Numbered from the stretch's first letter, positions 21,556 through 33,290 are shown. The stretch is DNA of 64,000 nucleotides from Basidiobolus meristosporus CBS 931.73 (GCA_002104905.1 MCFE01000513.1:1-64000), one strand, 5' to 3'. Translations and numbers: made by a program. Notes: generated from the sequence alone by a model not told the origin.

Positions 21556-22990
21556 TTAACATCTTGAAGGTTCAGTATTGTTGGCAAGTCTTGCAAGCTT
21601 CAGTCTGTCTCTATGAACTAAATCTTTCCAGATGTTCCCTTGTTTGTCCGCTAGTTGGTAAGTTGCAAATGGACATTCTTTGATGCTCATAAGAGGACCT
21701 GTCCTTTGTGGCTCTAACTTCTTCCAAGTATTGTTTCTCAGCAATACAAAGTTCCTAACTGTCAATGATTCTGGTGATATAGTCTTATCAAATCCCGGCT
21801 TCATCTTTTCTGCACTTTGAGATACTTTTGCCTGTGCCTCTTGATGTCTTTGTTCCAGCTGCTGGTGTCTACTTGGCTGACTGAGTTCATCTTCTAAGAC
21901 ATTTGTAAGCTTTGGTTGTGTGAGATCACCTGGAATCCTTGGTTCACATCCATACACTGAGTAAAATGGCAATTGTTGAGTGGGGTTGTGCACTCTTACT
22001 CTGTATGCAAAGAGTGCATGGTCTATATACTCATCCCATCTACTGACAGCTTCATTTGCATACTTGGTCAGCATTTTTCCATATAATCCATTAAACTGCT
22101 CAGTGACTTCATTAGTACTAGGATAATATGCCAAGGTTTTTGAGTGTCTGATGTGCTGCATTTCCAGGTAAGCTTCCAATGTCTTTGCTATAGACTTTGC
22201 TCCTCTATGAAGTTGAATCTCTACAGGGCATCTAAACTTCATAAGGATCTCATGGTAGATGAAACTTGCAACTTCTTGTTCACTGGGTACAGGTACTGCT
22301 TTAGCCACTGGCCATTTAGTGGCATGGTGAATTGCTACTAGAATCCAATGGTTGCATTTCCTGGTAGTTAGCAATCTTCCAATAAAGTCAGTTCCCCACC
22401 TTTCAAATGGTCTTATTGGCTCCAAGGGAAAGAGTTTGGCAAATCTCTGTGGTTGGCCTTGGTTGATTTGGCAACTTGGGCGTATTTTTACTAGCTTCTC
22501 AATGTCTTTTTTCATTCTGGGCCACCATGCTCTGGCTTTCACAAGGCCATAGGTTCCTTCAACTCCATGATGACCATATCTGTTGTGTAGCTGATGTATT
22601 AAATCCAGGCAAGCAACATAAGGGCAAGTGGCAATAGGGCTCCCATCAACAATTTGGTAGAGTGTTTCATCCTGTACCACAAATTTGCTGGCTTCATCCT
22701 GGATTATCTTCTTGATCTCTTCATCCACCTCATTAGGAATGGCTTGGTCCTCCAAGTACTTTGGTAATAGGCTAGGCCAATCTGATTCATGCACCAAGTT
22801 AAGTTGTGCAACTTGTTCAAATCTTGATAAATCATTAGCAACTGTGTTGTCTTTTGCAGGGCAGTAGACAATCTCCAAATCAAATTGCTGAATGTATTCA
22901 CTCCATCTTGTCATTCTCTAGAGAGTACCTTCTGAGTAAATATATACTTGAGGGAGGCATGATCAGTCTTCACAGTGCATTTGACTCCTT
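21556..22990 (-). pseudogene. G2 RNase H end and integrase (452-aa open frame, catalytically dead)
   Basis: The 452-aa frame (22914-21556) begins with the end of RNase H (RWSEYIQQFDLEIVYCPAKDNTVAN), then the HHCC zinc domain (His at 110 and 114) whose first Cys is Arg (R145, C148), then the integrase core. Catalytic positions: D176 (WGTDFIG), H236 where Asp is expected (LHRGAKS), E272. Spacing 236-272 fits DD35E, so the second catalytic Asp is replaced by His. A PFxSVYGCEPR block and C-terminal RTGP segment follow. The frame ends 53 bases before the LTR. Upstream, 22990-22915 has TDHASLKYIFTQK with a stop. Confidence 0.85.
21998..22452. repeat. 455-bp block identical to 35295-35749
   Basis: By eye I find no difference between this segment of the G2 integrase and 35295-35749 (constant offset 13297). 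Immediately left, the two copies differ at roughly one base in seven; immediately right, homology ends because G3 is truncated. The sudden change suggests gene conversion or a very recent local duplication. Confidence 0.75.
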
Positions 22991-23004
22991 CAAAATAGTG
23001 CCAG

Positions 23005-23620
23005 TCATATGTGTCCCAGATGTTCAACATGCTCCTTGAAGAATTCACACTTGGCTAGCTTGCCATATAGTTTGTTCTCTCTTAGCTTCTTCAAGACCTT
23101 TTCAATGTGCACCATGTGATCCTCTACTGTCTTGCTGTATAACAATATGTCATCTAGGTAGATTATCACAAACTTGTCTAAGTACTCCTGGAAGACAGTC
23201 TGAAACAGGGTCATGAATGTTGCAGGGGCATTGGTAAGGCCAAAACTCATGACTAAGTACTTGTAATGTCCATATCTGATCCTGATTGCTGTCTTAGGGT
23301 TGACTTCTGGCTTCACCCTAATCTGGTAGTATCCTGACATCAGGTTAATCTTGCTGAATATAGTGGCTCCATTGAGTTAGTCCAAAGCTCATCAATCCAA
23401 GGTGTGGGGTACTTATTCTTCATAGTAACTGAGTTGGGGGCTCTGTAGTCAGTGCACATCCTGAGTGTTCCATCCTTCTTCTTCACAATAAGTACAGGTG
23501 CTCCCCAAGGTGACTGGCTGGGTCTGATATATCCTTGCTCCAATAAATGATCTATTTGTCTCTTCATCTCTTCCTATTCCACTTGACTCATTCCATAAGG
23601 TGTCTTACTCACTGGAGGGC
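23005..23620 (-). pseudogene. G2 reverse transcriptase region (broken)
   Basis: Segments 23567-23340 ([20 protein letters not shown], then [18 protein letters not shown]) and 23340-23005 (SGYYQIRVKPEV, FGLTNAPATFM, catalytic IYLDDIL, then YGKLAKCEFFKEHVEHLGHI). They are separated by a frame shift at 23340-23380. Upstream to about 23840 is protease-to-RT linker (HAIGSGVSPPVSKTPYGMS). The region downstream to 22990 lacks about 400 bases of RT thumb and RNase H. Confidence 0.8.
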
Positions 23621-24099
23621 TAACTCCTGAGCCAATGGCATGATCCACCTCTTGGACTGGTGGTAGGCTGGCAGGTCCATCTGGAAATATGTTGGAATAA
23701 TCCTTCAAAGAGTCTGAACCTTCTGGGGTACTGGAGTAGAGAAATCCTCCTATAATACTGCCATGGGAATAATCTGGGTGCCTTTTCCAAGTGCTCAATA
23801 GAACTGTGTCTTGCTAAGTTCACTTGTTTCACACACATTGGAATTGACCTAGTTGAAATCCAGTCTGGCCAATAATAGCTATAGGTCTTGTTGTCCTCCT
23901 AGATCTGAGTAGCATGGGTTCCCCAGTTGATTGATGGATTGCAACAAAATAGCCCTCTGGAATAGGTAATGATCTGTCATATGGAAGGTGAGGTCTGAGT
24001 CTTCTTCAAGTTCATCCTCCATGTTACTGTGCTTAAGGGCTCCAATATGGATGAAGGTTCTTCATGGCTGGTGTCCATTTCTTCTCTGAGGGCACTACT

Positions 24100-24657
24100 T
24101 TGCAATAAGTCCTTACTGGTGGCAATTGAAGCAGAGGCCTTTCTTCTTACAAGCTTTGGCGGTCGGAATCTTCTGCAAAGCATCTACTTCCATGGGCACT
24201 GCATATGATTGTACTTTAAGCTTAATAGTGTCTGCTGGTATGGAGGTTCAGAAGCATCTGGAATTTCTGACACAAACTCATCCCAGGTAGAAATTGTTGA
24301 GCATCCCACCATGGTGGCTTACCAGATCTTGTTGTGGTACCACTGTAAAGCTGCATCTGCCAGGTAAGCGGCTGCATAATGTAAGTAGCTATCTGGAGCA
24401 ATTCCCTTAGCCATGAAAGTTTCTTCAATCCAGAAGTGCTAAGTTCCCAGGTTTTCATTGACTCTACCATGGTACCGGTTGACCTTCACACTTAAGTTGC
24501 TCTTGACAGGGTTTTGCTGGCTTTGGGCCATTGTAGCCATTCCTTGTTGCTGCTGGCTAAGGATCTGGAGTAACTGTTGCTGTTGGGCCAGCATTTGCTG
24601 CACAGCATTCTTCCATTCTTGATTTTTGAACATCTTGAGGAAGGCTTCTTCTTTCAT
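24100..24657 (-). pseudogene. G2 Gag (broken)
   Basis: Begins at 24657 with MKEEAFLKMFKNQEWKNAVQQ and a Gln-rich stretch (QQQQLLQILSQQQQ), ends its first open segment at about 24439, and continues in another frame with the matrix-like segment. The zinc-knuckle region (KKGLCFNCHQ, 24150-24100) is close behind, implying a deletion of Gag sequence near 24240. Confidence 0.7.
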
Positions 24658-24691
24658 TGGGAGGGAGGTTTCTAGTTATAGCTGCTACCAA

Positions 24692-25047
24692 TGTTGCAAG
24701 TCTTGATATCAGAGTTGTAGAAGAATAGGGAGCTTAGCTAGAATAGTATTCACTAAAACTTGAACTGATTTTTATTGAGGTTCCAGCAGCTCCTTAGATA
24801 CATTTTGCCAGTTCAATTGCTGAATAATTGTATTTCCTAATGTAAGTTGTGGCTGATGACTCATTTTACTGCATCATCATCACTCAATAAATCCTACTTA
24901 GTATATCTATTTGTGTCTGCTGAGGATCTGCTGACTTATGCCACTGATTTGATAGCTAATACTGATATACTAATAGGCTAAACATATAGCTACTTGATCT
25001 GATTAAAAACTGATTTAACTTAAACATTGGAGCTGTAGATCATAACG
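24692..25047 (-). repeat. G2 5' LTR
   Basis: 356 bp; on minus TGTTATGATCTAC (first base altered to C) to AAGACTTGCAACA, followed by the same primer-binding-like sequence as G1. Flanked on the right by CACA, matching 21128-21131. Confidence 0.8.
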
Positions 25048-26306
25048 CACATAATCAACTGTACTACTCAGCCAGTTAGGATGAAGACCAATTACTATGA
25101 AGAAAACCTACAGTCCTTTACATTTGGAACTGTAAGTTTGGCCTTGTACTTGGAAAAACCTGGCTATTTTGTTGTAATCCATCAATCAACTGAAGATCCC
25201 AGGCTACTCAGATCCAGAAGGAAAATAATACCTATGATCTTTTACCTGCCAAACTGGATTTTAAGTTGGTCAATTTCAGTGTGTGTGAAATAAATGATCT
25301 TCGCAAGACACAGTTCTGTAGAGCACCTAGATAGGTACCCAGATGTTCTTCATGATGATATACAGGACAAATTTTCTACTCCAGCATCCCAGAAGGTGCA
25401 TTCTCATTTGAAGGAATATTCATATGTATTTTCAGAGAAACTCATAAGGCTACCACCAGTCAGAGGCATGGATCATGCCATTGACAAAGGAGATAGCACT
25501 CCAGTCAGTAAGACACCTTACAGAATGAGTCCATTGGAGTTGGAATAGATGAAGAGACAAGCAGATTAGTTATCAGAGCAAGGATACATCAGACCCAGCA
25601 AGTCACCTTGGGGAGCAACAGTACTTCTTGCAAAGAAGAAGGATGTAGCACTCAGGATGTGCATTGACTACAGTGCCATCAACTCAGTTACCATGAAGAA
25701 TAAGTACTCCATACCTTGGATTGATGAGCATTTGGACCAACACAATGGAGCTACAATACTCAGCAAGATTGACCTTATATCAGGGTACAACCAGATTGGG
25801 TGAAACCAGAAGACATCCCTAAGACAGCAATCAGGACCAGATAGGGATATTACAAGCTCCTAGTTGTGAGTTTTGGCCTTACCAATGCCCCTGCAACATT
25901 CATGACCTTGATGCTAGCAGTCATCCTGGAATACAAGTTTGTGGTAATATATCTGGATGACATATTGATATGCAGCAAGATAGCTGAGAAACACTTGGTG
26001 CACGTTGAAAAGGTCTTGAAGAAGCTAAGAGAGAACAAGCTGTATGGTAAGCTAACAAAGTGTGCATTCTTGAAGGAACTTGTTGGGTACCTGAGACACA
26101 TAGTGACTAGTACAGAAGTTACCCCAGACCCAACAAAGATAGAAGTCATCAAGAAGCTGAAGCAGCTCCATAGCATATCAGAACTCAGATCATTCCTTGG
26201 AATGGTCTCCTATTATTGGAGATTTTTTAAGTCCTTTGCAAGTATTGCAGCCCCTTTAACTGATATTCTAAAGAAACACAACACCATGAGGTGCAACAGA
26301 ACAAGT
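25048..26306 (+). pseudogene. G1 protease end and reverse transcriptase (broken)
   Basis: 25081-25293 is the protease C-terminal part and linker; 25294-25548 the segment before RT (VRGMDHAIDKGDSTPVSKTPY). RT follows with [23 protein letters not shown], a break near 25800, and an open 167-aa segment from 25866 with FGLTNAPATFM, the IYLDDIL box and the LRSFLGMVSYYWRF connection. It ends in early RNase H (IAAPLTDILKKHN). Sequence beyond 26307 belongs to R1. Confidence 0.8.
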
Positions 26307-28475
26307 CTATCATATGGAAAATTCCACAAACACAATGGTCCTCAGATAATTCATATAAGACCAGGTTGATGGCAGTACACTTCTGTATATGTATCCAAAT
26401 CTGTTACTATGGGCCCTATGCCAAGTCATAGCTCTTCTTTAGTATAACCCAGACCAAATTAAGATATTTGGGCACTACTCACTAATCTAGCAGAACTAGA
26501 TACCCACAGGAGTCAACAGAGATGGATGAATCTGAATAGAAAGCTGTGACACAAGTTATTCATCAAGGTGCCAGTATATGTACATCAGAAGATATATAGC
26601 CAGACAAGTATTAAAAACCAAGAGATTTTAAATCAGTTTTTGCCTTAAATAAATTATGTAGTATGTGATATATTGGTAGAGCTAAGTGGCTTTTAAGAGC
26701 AATACACACAGGACTCTTCAAGGCAACAGTTCCAATGTATCAGACAAAGGGTAAGTGAATACCTTGAGGAATCAGGTGAGCTTCAAAAGGAAGAATACAG
26801 ACCACAAGCAATGGCATCAAGATTGTGTCAGCACACCCAGCTGGATTCCTTACGATCCCCTGCAACATTGGTGTGCCATGCATGCTAGTCTAATCTACTC
26901 TGACACCCTGCCAAAGTGCACCCTGGTTCAAGCTAGTGTGCTTTGGAGCATATATACCCAAACTCATCAAACTGCTCATTTAGACACAGGTCTATTGGTG
27001 CACACCAAGTTGGGTCAATATGTAATATTACATCAAACTCAGCCATGGGCTATGCCAATGCATCATGTTGCACCTGCACTTGCTGGCATGCCTGAACTGT
27101 CAAAATATTAGAGACCTATATTGGAAGTGAATTGGAGAATTAGAAGATTTACATGATATTCACTTGTTGCTTTATTGCGTTACAACACAGTATTTATACT
27201 TATTGCAGAACTATGTAAATGTACTATTTGGTAGCTGTCAGGGGAGTCTCAGGAGTACATGTGCAAGTTTCAGCTCATTTGGACAAGCTTCAAATCTTCC
27301 TAAAATTCTGTACTTCTCTGATTCCTGATAATTAGCAAATATCTTACAAACTAATTTCCAAGTTAATAATCTGAAATATATCACTTAACTTGATGCTAGT
27401 TCATAATATATTAATAATTAGGTGGATTCCTAATTATTTCAACATCAACTTCAGCTAGCTACTTCTGGTGAACTGACTGACAATGACCCTCACAAAGTGC
27501 CTGTGCCACTAGAGCCTTAGGCAAGTAACAAAACATGTCAGTATGTGCCACTTCAGGCTGGTTCTGTTATATCATCTGGAGCAATTCAGCATGGCCTAGT
27601 TCCAGCATTGCACTCATCAATAGTAGGCAAAATACTGACCACAAGCAATCAAGTAGCCAAGAAGATGGTCAACAAGGAAGTAGGTCAGGTATGCAAAGAG
27701 AATTACTACCAAATGCTTTAGTGCTACTCCCACTACAAAAAACCTTGCAGCAGAAATTGTAATCACAATGAATTGCTACCATTTGTCATGATCCAATAAT
27801 GCATTTTTTGTGTGATCCAAATCAAGCTGTTGCAAATCTGTGATCACTATGTTTGTGTTTCAAGTGAGATCAAGATTGCCTCACATTTGAGACAGAGCCC
27901 TTATGATAAACACCCGGCATATGTACACATCATATGTAATACCAGTGCAGCTATTTAATCTGATTTGCACCTACGCAATAGGATGCATGCTTACTTGACA
28001 CCTTGTCTAACTACACAGATCATGGACTTACTTGCTTAATGGGCAAAATGCAATATTTAATGGCAAATCAGGGAGCTTATGTACTGATCAATGAGCCAAT
28101 TGTTAGCTCACAGCTTCAAGATAATTTCAGACATATTAGCCATTGATACAACATTCAATTGAGGTGATAGCATTCAAAATGGTAAATATTAGAGTAGTTT
28201 ATGGTGTGATATGCATTTGTATCAAAGAAACATATCCAACTACAGGAAATTACATACTACAACAAGGGTAACCAACCATGCATGTGAAGCAAACATTACC
28301 AGCCTGCAATCATCTGTGCCAACCTCAATGTGTCAGATTATGCCATGGAGTACAAAACTCTCTTACATAGTGCAAATTTGTCCATGAGCAATCTTGCCTA
28401 CTAGTAGCTATAGTACCATGCCCAATTGTTCTTTACAGCTGTGGATAGAGCTGCATGCCCTGGCACATTACAATT
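26307..28475. repeat. R1 repeat family, copy a, right part
   Basis: Resumes R1 after G1, starting with GGAAAATTCCACA as in copy b at 33695. It aligns with 33690-34885 (copy b) and with 41720-42460 plus 51469-51991 (copy c). Longest frame is 26755-27111 (118 aa), with no recognisable domain. A later segment (about 27600-27780) encodes a Ser/Gln-rich part followed by a basic PRKK-like run in copy c. A Copia solo LTR interrupts it at 27104-27444. Confidence 0.55.
27104..27444 (-). mobile_element. old solo LTR, Copia family
   Basis: Diverged but alignable with the family LTR in minus orientation: TATATTGGAAGTGAATTGGAG on the left and TAATTATTTCAACA on the right. Copy c of R1 (51561-51590) shows the site without the insertion. 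Boundaries are approximate to a few bases. Confidence 0.65.
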
Positions 28476-29075
28476 AGACAAGCCTACTGAGTGTACTACT
28501 TTGGCATGAAGTAGTAGTAAGATCCCAAAGCACCCATTACTGATATCTTTAGAAGTACACCACTTCACTAGCCACAGGATTTCATCATTCACTGCAAAAA
28601 GAATTCATGGGCTCACTTGGCTCCATAAAGTATCCTTGGCCTTTTTTTCCCCACATGTAGCCTCATTGAATACTGGAGCTTGCCAGGCACATCTTGAGTG
28701 CTGCTGTGAGGTGAGTTAGAATCATAATTCATCAGTAAGCCTTGTTCATCAGAGCTATCACTATACATACTGTGTTGAGAAGGCTGAAGAGGGCCAGAAG
28801 GCTTCACAAGCTCAGCAGGCTCAGCTTGCACAAGATGACAATATGTCTAGATGCAATCATCTAAGTATCTAGTGGCCAGCCAGATATTGGTGGCATAGCA
28901 GTGTCTGATGATATACTCAAATATAACCTGTCTAGCAAAACACTGGCTATGATCCTTGCAACCATTCCTATGATGTCAGCATGAATCATGGCAGAAGGGC
29001 TAATCACAATTGCCATATGGCTGTTTTTTGCAAGTATTACAGCCTTGAAACAAAGTGGTCTTGTTCATGGGGCAA
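28476..29075 (-). pseudogene. P3 transposase N-terminal part (old copy)
   Basis: Begins MNKTTLFQGC near 29075 and continues with a decayed Cys/His segment, then CHLVQAEPAELVKPSG and an acidic Ser-rich segment (28831-28613), then ILWLVKWCTSKDISNGCF (28592-28401). The order equals P1 13951-15720. It stops abruptly at R1 sequence near 28485. Confidence 0.6.
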
Positions 29076-29740
29076 ATAGCTTGACACTGAATAATATAAC
29101 TCTGGTTCATAAGTTCTTTATCAGTACTTATATGATACTAAAGCTGACCAGCATTTGCAACATTACACTGACATGAGTATAAGACTCAATAATGACATAC
29201 CTTAGTAATGCCATAAAGGAAGCTGTGGCACCACATACACACATGTATGAAATCCTATCCCCTTAGGTATGACTCAATATAATATATATGGCAATTGCAT
29301 TTGTCACTCTTAAATTCCTGTGTAAAATCTTATTTGAGTTTTCCAACTGGCTGTAGTTTTATTTTACTTGTTGGACTAAGATTTACTCTCTGATACTGCT
29401 TTTCAAGAAGTGGCAAGTTTTTTCATTGATATTCTAACAAATGTTCTTAGTGGGATTTGTCAGAACCAGGATATTAATATTCCAGTTAGTATTGGTTAAA
29501 CTGGACATATTATACTATTTGAAATTGATGGCAATTTAAACTAAATCATATAGCTACTGGTAATATTGTAGCATAAGTACCTATCAGTGACATTACTGCC
29601 ACAACAAACCACAATATTTCTAATTTTATATCATACAAACATTAAACTTAATTTATTAACTGCCTTATGATTCAAGCTTGGTCTAGAGAGAACTTTTTTC
29701 ATATAATTCTCAACAACAAAACTTGGTGCAGGTAGCTTGT
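29076..29740. promoter_or_regulatory. P3 divergent region
   Basis: Corresponds to P1 15721-15926 but is longer by about 450 bases of AT-rich sequence. ACACATGTATGAAATCCTATCCCC near 29240 matches the conserved block of P1 and P2. Any promoter activity is unknown. Confidence 0.35.
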
Positions 29741-31400
29741 TGTTTCAAGATAAAACAACATTGTCTGGTTCCCAATCAAACCTAACCATAGTAAACAGCC
29801 AAGAAATGTTAAACAATAGCTTGCCTTGATACAGAGTGCAACAAGCAGGTCTACATCTAGTAATTGACATATTGACAGTGTGCATAATCAAGTTAATAAT
29901 GATGACTCCTCAGGCTCTGAATCAAGTAGGCAATTGAGATTTACTGTAGAGCTGCAAGCTGTCAACAATGCTTAGGTACATGGGAATGTAGCTAATGCAG
30001 TACTTTCAGTAAAGGACCAGCAAATAATTGCCATAACATTATCACCACCCATATTGGCAAGTGTGTTGTCAGCTCTTGCCAAAGAGTTGCTGAGGCAAAT
30101 AGGGGCAATGGCTAATAGGTTAGATGTGAAGGCACAATGAAATCAGGAAATAGCTCAGCACTAGGATTCACAAATAAAAGATGTAGTGCAATTAATACCC
30201 TAGAAAGGAAATGCAGTAACTCTGCTGCAAAGTAGGAACATGTGTAGCTCAATGTCAGAGACCAGAATTGAGCAATATCTCAATTTAGCAGCTGGGAAGC
30301 ACTCTTGAGCCTCAGAAGCTCAACACTAGTGCCCAGAGATATTGCTCACAGAAATCTTATTACAGCAAGGGAGGAAAAGTTGTGATCTTTAACTAGGCCA
30401 AAAAAGCAAGAGATGTTTAAAATTGGTGACTTCATTGTTTGCAGTGATGAAGAGTTGGATAAAATTGCAGAGGCTATTAGAAGTCTAGCCTGGCATCACC
30501 TTGACACTAGAATACTATGTTTTCATTGGAAACTCAAGGCCAAGCAGAATGAACTTAATCTGCTCTATGCGCATTGTCCTGGATCAAAGTGAGTATGCAG
30601 ATCTTGGACCACAGTTAGAGTACTAACAATTTTTCTCATGAATAGCAAACACTATTACAGGCAAAAGAATAAGTGTGCCATAGTGAAAACATATGGCTTC
30701 CTCAAGTTACTGTCACAGATAGGCAAGAAAGCTCCAAATAAGCAGCAAACAAACATTGGGGAGCCAGAAGGGAGCCAGCCAAGGTTAAGCAAAATGTACA
30801 AGATTTGTTAGTACAGCTTTTGTCTGGGAGAAAAGTACCCCAACAAACAAAGCACCAAGTCTAAGTAGAATCTATGGCTTTGCAATGATATTGGTAAGGT
30901 AAAGAAAAAATCCTACCTAAACCAGAGACAAGAGAGCATGAAAAAGAAGCTGCAATCTTGACCAACTAATGCCATCAGTTCAGAAAGAGCTCTACCCCAT
31001 ACTAGTCAAGAACCACTACCATAAAGTCAACTGCCACTTTTGCAAGTGCTGGCAGCACAGTTACTTCAGCTACACTTCAGTGGGGTAAATGAGTATTCAG
31101 AAAAGACTTTTTGTCTATCACAACCTCCACATATTACATTGCAAACTATGCAGAGATCCCACTGACAGATTATATAATTACACAGTAACTCAGAAGCCCC
31201 TTACAATGCATATAGTGTAACTTGAAACATTTACAGGCACACCACAAGGTTGCTGCACTACTTGAACTACAGTGTTCAAGAAAACACACTTGATTATTGC
31301 AAGGGTTGAGCACAAATACCAGCAGAGGAGGTGTTTGACCTTACATTGATAGCTGAAACTAGGATTCATAGGGCCTGAGAAGAATAATGATACAAGGCTG
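29741..31400 (+). pseudogene. P3 accessory gene (heavily decayed)
   Basis: Aligns by DNA with P1 15927-17891: TTGTCTGGTTCCCAATCAA at 29760, the SSGSESSRQLR-like segment near 29910, SPPILASVLSAL near 30045, and the C-terminal part near 31230-31330. There are many stops and no open frame above 60 codons. Shows that the accessory gene is an old component of these elements. Confidence 0.55.
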
Positions 31401-31639
31401 TAGGGTTTCTGCCAGAATCATTGCATGGTGGTGCTATGGCAAATGCATTGTTGTATATAGCTTAAGTGTAGGTGTTGCTACTTGGTTGCTTGTTATAGTT
31501 GTCATCATATATGATAGCAAAGCTTGCAGCTTATTGATACTAAATGCAATACTATATAGTCACAGAATGTTGCAGGACCATATGATCAGCTTTTGTTGGG
31601 ACAGTACTGGAGTATATTAAGAGTGTTAATAATGTTTTT
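31401..31639. other. P3 right subterminal region, unassigned
   Basis: No recognisable protein. The 77-aa frame at 31387-31620 is hydrophobic (LSVGVATWLLVIVVIIY) but is not conserved in the other copies, so it is probably a chance frame. Confidence 0.3.
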
Positions 31640-32170
31640 CACCTAAAGTAGTGGATTTCTGCAAGTTGGACCCTTGCAAAGGTGGCATTCTCTGATTTGT
31701 AGGCCTTACAATTTTTGCTGCAAGCTAGTGTCAGCATGGTCTCAGGGTCATACAATTCCTGCTACATGATGGCTGTCCATCTATTTTAGGTGCATAGTGG
31801 GTTGCATCCTGAGACAGCTTTGGCAAAAAGTAGCAGTTAATCCTTGAGGCAAACATAACTAATACAGGTAGAACCATACCACATCTCTAGCCAGAACATA
31901 TATTCATTTGTCTGCAAATGGACTACAGGCCTCACTTGGCTCCATAAAGTAATCTTGACATTTTCTTCCACAGGTGTTATATCAATGCATATTAGGGTTT
32001 TGTGTTCTCATACAAAGTACCTTTTTGATGCAATATAGGCTTACAATTCTTTAAAGAACCTTCTGCTTCAGAGTTATTACTCTGCATGCTGTATCCGGTA
32101 GGCTGAGGTGCACCAAAAGGCATCAGGAAGCCACTAGACTAAATTTGCCCAAAGTGACAAGGGCAGCTAG
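31640..32170 (-). pseudogene. Plavaka transposase N-proximal fragment P5
   Basis: Aligns with 13951-14394 on minus: SQVRPVVHLQTN and LARDVVWF-like remnants, and TAGGCTGAGGTGCACC matching the GSPQPSEYC-coding stretch. It represents a further copy in the same orientation as P3, next to the P3 accessory gene, the arrangement expected if P3 had inserted in another copy (as P2 in P1). Confidence 0.5.
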
Positions 32171-32224
32171 CTACTATTCAGGAAGTAGTTAGTAGCTGGT
32201 GCAATATTATTATATAGTGGCAAC

Positions 32225-32400
32225 TAGACTTGCTCTATCACATAGTACCACTTTGAGCCATCAATGCCAAATAGTGCTAAAGGGCACCAAAGAAGCGTAG
32301 CACTTGTTCTAGGCTTCACAATGTGAAACATAACTCTACTTCTTTATGTTACATGGCCCTGTGTGTCACAACTATAATCATCAAATATCTGCCTATTAGC
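32225..32400. repeat. fold-back family fragment
   Basis: Starts AGACTTGCTCTATCACATAGT and continues GAGCCATCAATGCCAAATAGTGC, then TGTGAAACATAACTCT. It aligns with one arm of the fold-back elements at 49570 and 52394, decayed, and has no second arm. Confidence 0.6.
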
Positions 32401-32539
32401 TGCTTCAGAGTATTACAGTACCATATTTATGGTACCTTGTAGATATGTGTGATGCTGCCTAACTGCTGTGACTTGACTCAACCCATACTTCTGCATAAAC
32501 TAATTAACTATTCCAATTGCCACTGCATAGTAATTCAAA

Positions 32540-33290
32540 TTATGGTAGGGATCTGATTGACAGATGCTCTACCACTGGGTATGTATTTCTTTATGCTAAT
32601 GCAGTTATTACTTGGAATTGCAATAAATAACCAACTATAGCCTTATCTAAAACTGAAGTTGAATCTATGGCCACTTGTTATGCAACTAGGGAGACTATAT
32701 GTATACAGCTACAAAAATATCTCAAAGACTTATGCAGTAAATCAGATATACCAACATATGTTTATAAAGATAATCAAAGCTGTCTCTTGTTATCTAGAAA
32801 TTCTACCATCCATGGCAGAACTAAGCAGATGGGTACACAATACCACTTTGTGAGGGAAGCTGTAAAAAAGAATTAGTGTTATGATCTGACGCTTGAATGT
32901 TTAAGTGAGATCATTTTTTAGTCAAATCAATTAGTCATATGTTTAGGTTATCAGTATATCAGTATTATCTATCAAATCAGTAGCATTAGTCAGCAAATGA
33001 ATCAGCAGATCCTTATCAGACGGAAATGGAGATATCAAGTAGGATTTTATTGGGTGATGATGATGCAATCAAATGGGCCATCAGCCACAACCTACATTAG
33101 GAAATATAATTAGTCAGCAATTGATCTGGCAAAATGCCTATAAGGAGCTGCTGGAACCGCAATAAAGATCAGTTCAAGTTTTAGTGAATACACTACTAGC
33201 TAAGCTCCCTATTCCTCTACAACTCTTAAACCAAGACTTGTAACATTAGTAGAGTTACATTAGTATGGAACATTTTGCTGATTACTCTGG
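32540..33290 (+). pseudogene. Copia-type RNase H of a second lineage, split by a solo LTR
   Basis: Recognisable as DLIDRCSTTGYVFLYANAVITWN, then ALSKTEVES in place of LSTTEAEY, then IHGRTKQMGTQYHFVREAVKK, with ELVELH continuing after the solo LTR at 32877-33245. Clearly diverged from the main Copia family of this window. No other domain of this copy is seen nearby. Confidence 0.7.
32877..33245 (+). mobile_element. solo LTR of the G1/G2 Gypsy family
   Basis: 369 bp, TGTTATGATCTGAC to AGACTTGTAACA, flanked by TTAG on both sides (32873-32876 and 33246-33249). Joining across TTAG restores the RNase H reading of the host Copia piece. Confidence 0.85.

Larger units (their letters stand above)
21132..25047 (-). 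mobile_element. Gypsy element G2 (minus), inserted in G1
   Basis: LTRs at 24692-25047 (5') and 21132-21503 (3'); the 4-bp direct repeat CACA lies at 21128-21131 and 25048-25051. Domain order on minus is Gag, protease remnant, reverse transcriptase, RNase H remnant, integrase, which is the Ty3/Gypsy order. At 3.9 kb it is too short: part of Gag and most of RNase H are deleted. LTRs differ at many positions, so it is old. Confidence 0.85.
19721..26306 (+). mobile_element. Gypsy element G1 (plus), truncated, split by G2
   Basis: Consists of a 5' LTR (19721-20040), gag and protease start (20075-21131), then, after the inserted G2, protease end and reverse transcriptase (25048-26306). RNase H, integrase and 3' LTR are missing; R1 sequence resumes at about 26307. 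Joining 21131 to 25048 gives a continuous protease region. The family is that of G2: both Gag proteins begin MKEEAFLKMFKNQEWKNAVQQ. Confidence 0.75.

Noticed and set aside
22144-22341. Identical 65-aa plus frames at 22144 and 35441 as a conserved small gene
   Set aside because: They are antisense shadows of the integrase in the 455-bp identical block.
26755-27111. 118-aa R1 frame as a gene
   Set aside because: The corresponding parts of R1 copies b and c are not open in this frame.
31387-31620. 77-aa hydrophobic frame as a small membrane protein
   Set aside because: Not conserved in the homologous part of other Plavaka copies; lies in decayed sequence.
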